From: Verrucomicrobiota bacterium
GTDB taxonomy: Bacteria; Verrucomicrobiota; Verrucomicrobiia; Opitutales; Opitutaceae
Assembly (NCBI GenBank): GCA_016222805.1
Contig: JACRQG010000018.1
Span: forward strand, 1 to 64,000
Direction of reading: 5' to 3'
DNA: 64,000 nucleotides
The notes beneath the pieces were generated by a model. It did not search any database. It worked only from the letters and a program-made list of their open reading frames with translations, and was not told the DNA's origin. This document shows, in pieces, positions 54,101 to 61,560 of the stretch. A program made the translations under genes and the position numbers. Within the stretch, counting starts at the first letter, position 1, and each line of letters opens with the position of its first letter.

Positions 54101-54533
54101 GCGCACAAAATTTCTCGATGGACTCGCTCCCGGGCAGGCGCGTCCACTGCACGGCCTTGAATTCCGCCGGCACGCGCGCGTCCGCATCCCGGGTGTCGTC
54201 GATAACCACGGGAAGCAGGAAGGTCGTGTCGTCCGACATCGCATGCGTCCGCTGCGCCGCCAGCCGCCATTCGATCCGAAAGTACCCCTCGCGGCGCGCC
54301 TGCGTCGCCGCCGAGATCACCGGCACAAACAGGGCGCACTCCGCGATCTGCCGGCGGATCTTCGCATCCCACGCGTCACCGCCCACCAGCTCGTCGCGAT
54401 CGAACCAGACTTCGACACCCGCCGCCCGCAAGGCCTCGGCGATGCGCTGCACGGCCGCCGCGTCCTGGGAAGCATACGAGAGAAAGACCGCCGAAGGTGG
54501 GGCGCCGGTCATGGGTGGGTAGAGGCGGCGCAT
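51165..54533 (-). CDS. TIR-domain / TPR / TolB-like signalling protein
   Basis: A 1122-residue protein. The TIR_2-type domain spans about 14-145 (VFLSYASQD, WFDRDELVGGDAWD) with Glu88 in RIEWRLA at the position of the catalytic Glu of TIR NADases. Then come a transmembrane segment (about 186-203), TPR-like helices (about 230-620), a TolB-like domain (about 650-770: KSVAVLPFVNQS, YFSDGIAEELL, HVVEGSVQ) and more TPRs to the end. The TolB-like plus TPR part is common in proteins fused to adenylate cyclases or response regulators; here TIR replaces the sensor or effector. It may be a defence, stress or signalling protein. ATG 54533 or 54512 starts it; it is divergent from the PQQ-like gene over 172 bp. 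Confidence 0.88.
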   Translation of the reverse strand: MRRLYPPMTGAPPSAVFLSYASQDAAAVQRIAEALRAAGVEVWFDRDELVGGDAWDAKIRRQIAECALFVPVISAATQARREGYFRIEWRLAAQRTHAMSDDTTFLLPVVIDDTRDADARVPAEFKAVQWTRLPGSESIEKFCARVQRVLTGTTGETAMFAATENAQSLLPPPRTQAGRAWRTWRWGGLVAAGIAATLYFGLKPGAPRSSGVPASPPPKTAAAPGSEAQKLVAQARKIYDDGDELNRENLLLAEELVQRAIDRDPAEASAWELATWLSYTMVWHSIDGSEARRDQLSRQATRLLALAPESVSARIVHANARLTPGWAGATVQSTREKAIQEIERDLQVLAQREPENWQIQRALATAYRFLNRTDESIAAMRRAVALSGGHPTAVGDLINVLVRRGRHTEAETVLASGLARRPTGRLLTFAVLLKTRWRGDTAAAVSSVESEAWPAWLTREDRGAFFAWQAYFWAGRADPALAVVRGVPRDYLRDANFSGPRAVLSARAYERAGQTVAAQADWRQVVQVAERELALHPDELSALYWKAWALARLGDLETARTLCALIQQRSQGDQPVFLRGTHLSALLATAGLVDAALQDLRTYRTAFTDGYVITRAVLELDPAFDPLRADPRFQEIVQAAPAPAEATAKPGEKSVAVLPFVNQSADKDNEYFSDGIAEELLTVLQKIPGLRVAARTSAWSFRGKNPTAQEVGEKLGAAHVVEGSVQKFGNKVKITARLSRAATNVAVWSKSFGPLEPTDLFATQSELAAAIATELRGRLTGDSTGVAATEMVALVQAAQKGGTKNAEAHELYLRGKFLANQFSLESFARAEALLQQAVERDSNFALAWALLAQVGRLRSGWGNTRPEVEAGYALSERASGRAVELAPDLPEAHLARVNFQLIAFDWKGARASVRRLLELAPTTALESEMRLATALGERDRAVAAGRKAVAADPVNPELRVNFAFALVNARRLEDAEAEFRRAVEMSVASPVGYAGIALVKLLQGKAGEAAAAANRESSGWARTQAIALARWGEGDRAGAEAALAELSEREGDVAAYQVAQVYGFRGDADNAFRWLERALRQRDPGLSFCGSEILFESLHADPRWPAFLRKIGLHDEQLQELR

Positions 54534-54705
54534 TACGGCCGAGCACCCGCCGTGACGGAAGCTTTTTTCGGCCGCCGACCGGGAGCGTCGGCCCTCGCCA
54601 GCCCCGCTGTGCCCCCTGACCGCCCGCCGCGCCCCCTCGTCGTTCATCGCAAGGACATTGCCGGGCGTCGTCCGATCGGCCGGAGTGCGCGTTCCCTCCC
54701 CCCAG

Positions 54706-56103
54706 ATGCGCCCCACCTTCCTTGGTCTTCTCTTCGCCCCCGCCCTCTTCGCCGCCGAGCCGGCGTGGCCCCAATTCCGCGGTCCCGGCGGCGTGGCGGT
54801 CGCCGACGACGCCCGGCCGCCCGTGTCCTGGTCGCCCACCCAAAACGTCGCGTGGGTAGCCGAGGTCCCGGGGGATGGTTGGTCTTCACCGATCGTGGCC
54901 GGCCACCGCGTGTTTGTCACCAGCGCGCGCGGCGGCCTCAAGCCCGCGCAGACCGGTATTTTTGGCAACGACTACGTCGCCGAACTGCAGAAGCAGGGCC
55001 TGCCCGACGAGGAGGTGAACAAGCGCGTCATCGCCCGAGACATCGAGTTGTCGCGCGAGGTCGAGGAGGTGAGCTACCTCGTGCACGCCTATGACGCGCA
55101 GACCGGCAAGCCGCTCTGGCAGCACGAGGCCCACCGCGGCAAGCCGTTTGGCGGCCGGCATCGCAAGAACACCTACGCCTCCGAGACCCCGGCCACCGAT
55201 GGCGAGCGCCTCTATGCCTCGTTCGGGGCCAACGTCGGGCTTTTCTGCCTCTCGCTCGACGGCCAGGTGCTCTGGCGCCGCACCTGGGAGCCGCAGTCGA
55301 TCTACCTCGACTTTGGCACCGCCTCCTCCCCGGTCGTGCACGGCGGCTGCGTGTACGTGCAACGCGACTGCGAGGGCGAGTCGTTTCTCACCGCGCTCGA
55401 CGCGAAAACCGGAGACGTCAAGTGGACGGCCTCCCGCACCGAACTCGCCGCCAAGGTGAAGTCCGGCTGGGCCACGCCCTTTGTCTGGGTCACGCCGGAG
55501 CGCACCGAGATCATCACCGTCGGCCGGGGCCTGGTGGTAAGCTACGGCCTCGACGGCCGGGAACTCTGGCGGCTGCGCGGCATGACGCAGGCGACGCCGT
55601 CGCCCGCCGCGGGAGCCGGCCTGCTCTTCGTCGGCTCGGGCTCGCAGGGGGAAAACAACCGTCCGCTCTACGCCATCAAGCCGGGTGCGACCGGGGACAT
55701 TTCGCTGGCCGAGGGACAGACTTCCGGCCCCTTCGTCGCGTGGTTTCAACCGCGTGGCACGCCCTACACCGGTTCGCCCCTCTATTATCGCGAACGGCTC
55801 TATTCCCTCAATGACACCGGCATGATGCAGGTCTTCGCCGCCGCGACCGGCCGCGAGCTCTACCGCGAACGCGTGGGCGGGACCGGCAACACGTTCTCCA
55901 GTTCTCCGGTCGCCAGCGCCGGCCGGATCTACGCCCTGAACGAAAACGGCACCACCATCGTGTTCTCGGCCGGCGAAACCTACGCCGAGCTCGGCCGCAA
56001 CGTCCTCGGCGAAATGAGCCTCGCCACCCCCGCCCTCGCCGGCTCCAGCCTCTACCTTCGCACCAAGACCAAGCTGTATCGCCTCGCGGAAACGGCACTC
56101 TAG
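54706..56103 (+). CDS. exported PQQ-binding-like beta-propeller protein
   Basis: A 465-residue propeller of the BamB/PQQ-dehydrogenase-like superfamily. A short signal peptide (FLGLLFAPALFAAE) leads straight into WPQFRGPGG, the hallmark start of these planctomycete/verrucomicrobial proteins. Blade motifs of the AxDAxTGxxxW type are seen: AYDAQTGKPLW, ALDAKTGDVKW, VFAAATGRELY. No catalytic residues can be assigned; a scaffold or binding role is most likely. The frame opens 48 bp earlier, but ATG 54706 gives the proper signal peptide. Confidence 0.88.
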   Translation: MRPTFLGLLFAPALFAAEPAWPQFRGPGGVAVADDARPPVSWSPTQNVAWVAEVPGDGWSSPIVAGHRVFVTSARGGLKPAQTGIFGNDYVAELQKQGLPDEEVNKRVIARDIELSREVEEVSYLVHAYDAQTGKPLWQHEAHRGKPFGGRHRKNTYASETPATDGERLYASFGANVGLFCLSLDGQVLWRRTWEPQSIYLDFGTASSPVVHGGCVYVQRDCEGESFLTALDAKTGDVKWTASRTELAAKVKSGWATPFVWVTPERTEIITVGRGLVVSYGLDGRELWRLRGMTQATPSPAAGAGLLFVGSGSQGENNRPLYAIKPGATGDISLAEGQTSGPFVAWFQPRGTPYTGSPLYYRERLYSLNDTGMMQVFAAATGRELYRERVGGTGNTFSSSPVASAGRIYALNENGTTIVFSAGETYAELGRNVLGEMSLATPALAGSSLYLRTKTKLYRLAETAL

Positions 56104-56436
56104 GGAAATGCCGGGCACTCCATGGGGGCAGGTGCAAGTCGTGAAGGCAGTGTCCGGGACACGTTACCCAACGCCCAGCCGGACACACGACGGGCACACG
56201 CCTCACCGGCTCGCACGACTCGGCGCGGACGAGTCCGCCCGAGCACCGAATGGATCAGGCTAGCAGAATTGGGCGGCGGAGGAGGCACCTGATTCTCGGT
56301 GTCTCACGCTTGAGACCAGATACCCCAAGGCCTGGCCTGAAATTTTCGCTTTCACGAGTCCGCGTGGGAGCGGCATTGCTCCTGACCCTTAACGGACTCG
56401 TCGGCCCCGGACGCCTGCTGGGTCCCACCCGAGAGG
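56104..56436. other. 333-bp convergent gap with one stem-loop
   Basis: There are no genes here. The only structure I see is GTGTCCGG (56150-56157) paired with CCGGACAC (56179-56186) around a 21-base loop, about 50 bp after the propeller gene. The region is less GC-rich than its surroundings. Confidence 0.55.
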
Positions 56437-57258
56437 TCAAAGAAGTACTCTTCTTCGATACCAGAGTGCCATCGCGCCGGAGCCCAAAAACAGCAGGAGA
56501 ATCGCGGAGGGCTCTGGGACCGGTGAGAACGCAACGCGGTCCAGGACGAAGCCATCGTTGAAGCCGAACCGTCCGTTGGTCAGCTGCAGGGAGGAGATCG
56601 TCTGCCCGGGCAACGCATCGATGCGGACATACCCATACCGACCACCGTTTGGCGCCAGGCCGGTCAAGGACTGCACGCTGCCGACATTGATCCCGTTCAC
56701 CACCAAGCCGACATCAAAGTCATTCTGCTGCAGACTGAATCCCACCGAGGTGACGGGCGTCGGGAAGGCGAGGACGATGTCGCCCCAGTTGGCGACGGCG
56801 GAGTAAACGTATGACTGGTTTGTGCGGGTGTTTACCAGGACGAGCGAGCCATCCCAAACACCCGTGTGAAATGCAGTCCCGTAAGGATCCTGCGTCACGG
56901 GGTCGAAGGTGAACGGGAGCACCGCTGCCGGCGTCGTATTGCCGGCGGGTGTCTGCCATCCAATCAACAAACCAGTGGCCAGAACCGAATCCTCGAAATC
57001 CTCGAGCACGAAACCGGTGATCCCCAGGGCAGCATCTGATGCCCCCCAGAGACCTGGGCCAAACCCGGTGACCGTGACAATCGCCTGGGCCAGGCCCGTG
57101 GCCTGAGACCCCGCCAGGAACAGGGCCAGCAGGGCTGCTCTGGCACGGGGATGCAGGCGCTCGGTGATCGCGGCAAGTGAGAGTAACACTGTAATGAGGC
57201 GCGACCAGCGTGCGCAGGGAATGGGGCTTTGTCGAGGCACCTCCAGAGCCGCACACAT
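56437..57258 (-). CDS. PEP-CTERM-anchored exported protein
   Basis: A 273-residue exported protein of unknown role. Its C-terminus is a textbook PEP-CTERM sorting tag: VPEPS, a hydrophobic helix, then Arg-Arg-Arg, recognised by an exosortase and linked to extracellular polysaccharide production. The mature part is a beta-rich domain with DPYGTAFHTG and NGGRYGYVRIDALPG, similar in style to sandwich domains of PEP-CTERM proteins. The N-terminal region before the hydrophobic stretch is long, so a start further inside is possible. Composition is noticeably less GC-rich than its neighbours, suggesting separate ancestry. No exosortase gene is in the window. Confidence 0.85.
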   Translation of the reverse strand: MCAALEVPRQSPIPCARWSRLITVLLSLAAITERLHPRARAALLALFLAGSQATGLAQAIVTVTGFGPGLWGASDAALGITGFVLEDFEDSVLATGLLIGWQTPAGNTTPAAVLPFTFDPVTQDPYGTAFHTGVWDGSLVLVNTRTNQSYVYSAVANWGDIVLAFPTPVTSVGFSLQQNDFDVGLVVNGINVGSVQSLTGLAPNGGRYGYVRIDALPGQTISSLQLTNGRFGFNDGFVLDRVAFSPVPEPSAILLLFLGSGAMALWYRRRVLL

Positions 57259-57426
57259 CAGATTGCGGGCGAGTGGAGGTTGAAACCGCTCGGGGCCACC
57301 CGGAGGATCGCGCACCCTTGGCGGCTTCGCGCGACCTCGGTATGGCCGGGTCGCCGCCCGGCGGTGGCGCGCGCCGCAGCCTTGTCGCGGCCCGTTGCAT
57401 CGGCTTCCGTCTTCCACCGCACCGCC

Positions 57427-60400
57427 ATGCCCGCCGCCGTCACCGCCTGCTTCGAGGACCTGATCCTGCCGACCTACCCCGTCGGCCGGCCGGAGAAGAA
57501 CCCGGTCTTCTTCGAGAAACGCGTGTATCAGGGTTCCAATGGCAAGGTCTACCCCGTGCCGTTCATCGACAAGGTCTTCGACGAACCGCACCCGGTCCGC
57601 TACCGTTCCGTCCGCCTGGAGAACGATCACGTCCGCCTGGTCCTGCTCCCGGAAATCGGCGGCCGCGTGCTGCGCGCGCAGGACAAGACGAACCGCGACT
57701 ACGACTTCTTCTACCGGCAGGACGTGATCAAACCGGCCCTGGTCGGGCTGGCCGGCCCGTGGATTTCCGGCGGCGTCGAGTTCAACTGGCCGCAGCACCA
57801 CCGCCCCGGCACCTTTCTGCCGGCCGATGCCTGGATCGAGGAGGAGGCGGACGGTGCCCGCACGGTGTGGTGCGCCGAACACGACCCGATGGGCCGGCGC
57901 CGGGAGTTGCACGGTCTTCGCCTGCGCCCCGGCAGCGCGCTCATTGAGCTGCGCGTGCGGCTGCACAACTGCACCGCCCTGCCGCAGACCTTTCTGTGGT
58001 GGGCCAACGTCGCCGCGCGCGTCCACGACCAGTACCAGTCGTTCTTTCCGCCCGACGTCCACTACGTTGCCGACCATGCGGTGCGCGCGCAGGTGAGCTT
58101 CCCGATCGCGCAGGGCCCGTACTACGGCGTGCCCTACCAGGATCGGCCGGGCGCGAACGACCTCACGTGGTACCGCCACATTCCGGTGCCGACCAGCTAC
58201 ATGGTCTGCGAGACGGCCTTCGACTTCTTCGGCGGCTACGACCACGCCGCCCAGGGCGGATTCGTCCACGTCGCCAACCGCCACCTCGCGCCCGGAAAAA
58301 AGCAATGGACCTGGGGCAACCATGCCTTCGGGCACGCCTGGGATCGCGAGCTCACGGACCAGGGCGGTCCCTACATCGAGCTCATGGCTGGCGTGTACAC
58401 GGACAACCAGCCGGACTTCTCCTACCTCGCCCCGGGCGAGACGAAGGTCTTTTCCCAATACTGGTGGCCGCTGCAGCGGATCGGACCCGTGCAGGCGGCC
58501 AATGAACACGCCGCCCTCCGCCTCGTGATCGACAGCGACGGTCGCCTGGACTTTGGCGCCGCAGCGGCCGCGCCCCTGCCGGGCGCACGTCTCGTGCTGC
58601 GCGAGGGTGATCGCCCGCGCCTGTTCGAGCGCCTCGATCTCGCCCCCGGGCGCCCCTTCGTCGGTCCCCGCCTGGCGCGTTCCGGAGGTCCGGAGACCGC
58701 ACTCGAGCTCACCCTCGAGGATGCCGCCGGACGGCCCATTCTGTCTTACCGTCACACCGTACCGGACACCACGCGGCGGACTCGGCCCGTCGCAGTGGAG
58801 CCACCGGAACCCGCCGCGACCGGTTCGGCGGACGAACTCTTCTTCGCCGGCGAACACCTGGAGCAGTACGATCATCCCACGCGCGCCCCCGAGGCCTATT
58901 GGCGCGAGGCCCTGCGCCGCGATCCGGGTGACGCCCGCTGTCACCTTGCGCTCGGTCGCCGCCTCCTCCGTCGCGGCGAGCTGGCGGCGGCCGCGGAGCA
59001 CCTCGGCGCGGCGGTCGCGCGCCTGACCGCGCGGCACCCGAATCCGATGACCGGCGAGGCCCACTACCACCTCGGTCTGGTACGGCGCTGGCAGGGACGC
59101 GGCGAGGAAGCCTACGCGCTGTTTTACAAGGCGACCTGGGACTACGCGTGGCGCGCCCCGGCCTACCTCGAACTCGCCAACCTCGATGGCCGCCGGGGCG
59201 ATTGGTCGCGCGCCCTCGCCCACCTCGACGCCTCCCTCGACACCAACCGCCTGAACAACCGCGCCCTCGTCCTTCGGGCGGTCGTCCTCCGCCGGCTCGG
59301 CCGCGCCCCCGAGGCCGCGGCGGCCCTGGCCGCGCTGAGGGCCGTCGATCCACTAGACCCCTGGGCGCACGCCGAAGCGGCCACGACCACGGACGACTGG
59401 GAGGCCTTTCTCGCCCTGACGCGGAACGACGCGCAGACGATCCTCGACGTGGTGTTCGACTACGCGGAAGCCGGGCTGCTTGCCGAAGCGCTGGCCGTGC
59501 TGGAACGCCACCACGCCGCGCCGGTGGTGCCCGTCGCCGTGCCCAACCCCCAGGCCCGCTCCGCCGGCACACGTTATGCCCTCGCCTGGTTGCAGGCCCA
59601 GGCGGGCGCCGCGCCGGCGGAAGTGACCGCCGCCCTCGCTGACGCGCGCGCACAGTCTCCGGACTACTTCTTCCCCTCCCGCCTGCAGGAGCAGATCGTG
59701 CTCGAGTGGGCCCTCACCCAACCCGGCCAGGACCCGCTCGCCCACTACGGCCTGGGTAACCTCTTTTACGATCGTCGCCGCCACCTGGAGGCGATGGCGC
59801 ATTGGGAGCGCTGTGTCGCTTCCGGCGTCCGTTGGTCCACCCCGCACCGCAACCTGGGCATCGCCGCCTGGAATGTGCGCCGGGATGGTTCCGCAGCCCG
59901 CGCTGCGTACGCCCACGCGCTGGCCCTGGATCCGTCGGACGCCCGCCTGGTTTACGAGGCCGATCAACTCCGCAAGAAACTCAACGATCCTCTCGAGGAG
60001 CGGCTCGCCTTCCTGGAACAGCACCGCGGGCTCGTCGACCAGCGCGACGACGCCTCGGTCGAACTGGCGGCTCTCTACAACCTGCTGAACCGGCCGGCCG
60101 CGGCGCTCGCCCTCCTCTCGAACCGGCGCTTTCACCCCTGGGAAGGCGGAGAGGGCGTGGTCCTGCGCGAGTACAAGGCGGCGCACCTCCTGCTCGGCCG
60201 CGCCGCCCTGGCGGCGGGCGACGCCGCGGGCGCCCTGCGGCATTTTTCCGCCATCCTCCAGGTGCCCGCAAACCTCGGCGAAGCCTGGCACCTGCATCAG
60301 GCGGTGGCGGATGTGAACTACTGGCTGGGCCGCGCGCTGCGCGCCCTGGGTCGGGACGCCGAAGCCGCGGAACACTTCGCCGCGTGCGCCGCCGAACGCG

Positions 60401-60759
60401 GGGATTTCAGCGAGATGGCCGTCGCGGTCCACAGCCCGCTCGGCTACCATCGGGGCCTCGCGCTGCGGGAACTCGGCCGCGAGGAGGAGGCCCGCCGGGT
60501 CTTCGTCGAACTGCGGGCCTACGGCCTCGCCCGGATCGGTCAGCCGGCCCGGATCGACTACTTCGCGACTTCGCTGCCCAACCTCCTGGTCTTCGACGAG
60601 GATCTGTCCGCGCGACGCGACGCCGAGCACCACCTTCTGGTCGCCCTCGGGGCGCACGGTCTGGGCGAGGCGACGGAGGCGCGCACGCACCTCGCCGCCA
60701 CGCTGCGCTTCAGCCGCGCCGACCGCACCGCCGTCGAACTGGCCCGCGAACTCGGATGA
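57427..60759 (+). CDS. DUF5107 domain plus TPR protein
   Basis: An 1110-residue cytoplasmic protein. Residues about 1-330 form the DUF5107 domain, a galactose-mutarotase-like beta-sandwich (VRLENDHVRLVLLPEIGGRV, GVEFNWPQHHRP, LWWANVAARVH). The remainder is a long array of TPR-type helical repeats (for example HPNPMTGEAHYHLGLVRRW, DPLAHYGLGNLFYDRRRHLEA). The combination is widespread in carbohydrate-using bacteria but has no proven activity; sugar binding or isomerisation joined to protein scaffolding is a reasonable guess. ATG 57427 is chosen because the longer frame reads back over the divergent gap. A family B hairpin lies 46 bp past the stop. Confidence 0.87.
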   Translation: MPAAVTACFEDLILPTYPVGRPEKNPVFFEKRVYQGSNGKVYPVPFIDKVFDEPHPVRYRSVRLENDHVRLVLLPEIGGRVLRAQDKTNRDYDFFYRQDVIKPALVGLAGPWISGGVEFNWPQHHRPGTFLPADAWIEEEADGARTVWCAEHDPMGRRRELHGLRLRPGSALIELRVRLHNCTALPQTFLWWANVAARVHDQYQSFFPPDVHYVADHAVRAQVSFPIAQGPYYGVPYQDRPGANDLTWYRHIPVPTSYMVCETAFDFFGGYDHAAQGGFVHVANRHLAPGKKQWTWGNHAFGHAWDRELTDQGGPYIELMAGVYTDNQPDFSYLAPGETKVFSQYWWPLQRIGPVQAANEHAALRLVIDSDGRLDFGAAAAAPLPGARLVLREGDRPRLFERLDLAPGRPFVGPRLARSGGPETALELTLEDAAGRPILSYRHTVPDTTRRTRPVAVEPPEPAATGSADELFFAGEHLEQYDHPTRAPEAYWREALRRDPGDARCHLALGRRLLRRGELAAAAEHLGAAVARLTARHPNPMTGEAHYHLGLVRRWQGRGEEAYALFYKATWDYAWRAPAYLELANLDGRRGDWSRALAHLDASLDTNRLNNRALVLRAVVLRRLGRAPEAAAALAALRAVDPLDPWAHAEAATTTDDWEAFLALTRNDAQTILDVVFDYAEAGLLAEALAVLERHHAAPVVPVAVPNPQARSAGTRYALAWLQAQAGAAPAEVTAALADARAQSPDYFFPSRLQEQIVLEWALTQPGQDPLAHYGLGNLFYDRRRHLEAMAHWERCVASGVRWSTPHRNLGIAAWNVRRDGSAARAAYAHALALDPSDARLVYEADQLRKKLNDPLEERLAFLEQHRGLVDQRDDASVELAALYNLLNRPAAALALLSNRRFHPWEGGEGVVLREYKAAHLLLGRAALAAGDAAGALRHFSAILQVPANLGEAWHLHQAVADVNYWLGRALRALGRDAEAAEHFAACAAERGDFSEMAVAVHSPLGYHRGLALRELGREEEARRVFVELRAYGLARIGQPARIDYFATSLPNLLVFDEDLSARRDAEHHLLVALGAHGLGEATEARTHLAATLRFSRADRTAVELARELG

Positions 60760-60800
60760 AATCGCATCGGTCCGCCATCAAGAGATAAGATCCTGCCCGA

Positions 60801-60825
60801 GGTAGCCGGCCGCGCCGAGGCCGGC
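60801..60825. repeat. palindromic repeat, single hairpin (family B, locus 13)
   Basis: GGTAG followed by the perfect hairpin GCCGGCC-GCGCCGA-GGCCGGC (60805-60825), 46 bp after the DUF5107-TPR stop. The stem is identical to the first hairpin of locus 3 at 8831. Confidence 0.7.
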
Positions 60826-60940
60826 CTCGTGCAGGAGAACAAACGTGCCCGCCGGGGCCGGCGCCCCTCGAGCGCCCACTTCGTCCGCGATCGTCACCGA
60901 TGAGAAAGCCCGGCCAGCACACCCCGTCGCTGACGCGACA

Positions 60941-61110
60941 CCCCTCTCCAGCGGGAACCATTCAGTCGGGCTGGCACCCCTGCGGGAGTCTACTGACGAT
61001 ACGGTGACATGTAGGCGGAGCGACCACGCCCCGCTCCGCGGCGAGGTCGTCGCGGCTACATGACTGCGGATCACGACGACTCCGATTGCATCGTTCCCGC
61101 TGGAGAGGGG
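60941..61110 (-). mobile_element. 170-bp MITE-like element, copy 2 (inverted)
   Basis: Reverse complement of the element at 34981-35150: exactly the same length, about 146 of 170 positions identical by hand count. Its own terminal repeats match at 25 of 28. Where copy 1 has CGAGCCGG at both ends, copy 2 has CCAGCGGG at both ends, so the two arms changed together. The core TGTAG...CTACA lies at 61010-61060. Confidence 0.8.
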
Positions 61111-61138
61111 ATCGTTCCGAATCCAAGCTCGCCCGGGT

Positions 61139-61299
61139 CCCCTCTCGAGCCGGAGCAATTCAGTGGAAAACCACGAAGGGACACGAAATATCAGCCCGCG
61201 CGCCGCGTTCACCTTTGGGTGGGTGGCAAGACTTCCTCTTCCGTAGGGTATTTCCATTGGTGTCTGTTCGAACCACGAATGGCTCCGGCTCCAGAGGGG
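61139..61299. mobile_element. related 161-bp element with different interior
   Basis: The ends, CCCCTCTCGAGCCGGAGCAA (from 61139) and the complement of CCCCTCTGGAGCCGGAGCCA (to 61299), match those of the 170-bp element, but the interior is unrelated and holds the word CCACGAAGGGACACGAA. It starts 28 bp after copy 2. Confidence 0.65.
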
Positions 61300-61326
61300 C
61301 CCGGACATGAACGGTCCCGGAAGGAT

Positions 61327-61355
61327 CCCCTCCAGGGAGGGGTGCCCGGCAGGGC
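61327..61355. repeat. double hairpin, possible further dispersed repeat
   Basis: CCCCTCC-AG-GGAGGGG (61327-61342) is followed by GCCC-GGCA-GGGC (61344-61355) and AGGGTGGGTA. Only one copy lies in this window, so membership of a repeat family is a guess. Confidence 0.4.
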
Positions 61356-61560
61356 AGGGTGGGTAATCTGGTCGGGCGAAGGAGCAAACAGCACACCTGT
61401 GTGCGCGTGGAAACCCAAGCAGGCGCTGATTGTACGCGCCCCCGCCTACCACAGGACTGCCGCGGAACGACACGAGGTGGATCGTTCGTGGTAAACCTCC
61501 CTGGTCACCAGCCCGCCGATTTGGCTCGCCCCGTCGCAGGCGAGTTCTCCGATAAGCGCC

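Larger units (their letters stand above)
60760..61560. other. 801-bp gene-free region filled with repeats
   Basis: This is the longest gene-free stretch. It contains, in order, a family B hairpin, a 170-bp MITE-like element, a related 161-bp element 28 bp later, and a double hairpin (61327-61355). The last 200 bp before the sulfatase start show no repeat or clear promoter. Short frames here are Arg/Pro-rich and overlap the repeats, so I call none. Confidence 0.75.

Noticed and set aside
56334-56346. Second copy of the operator-like word near 56340 (CCTGAAAATTTTC)
   Set aside because: It differs by an inserted A, is not a full palindrome of the same kind and lies downstream of both flanking genes.
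60941-61299. Target-site duplications around the 170-bp and 161-bp elements
   Set aside because: Flanking bases do not match convincingly at either 170-bp copy; a weak CCCGG on both sides of the 161-bp element may be chance in GC-rich DNA.
61060-61494. Short plus-strand frames in the 801-bp gene-free region
   Set aside because: They translate repeat elements, have no recognisable domain and would need to cross element boundaries.
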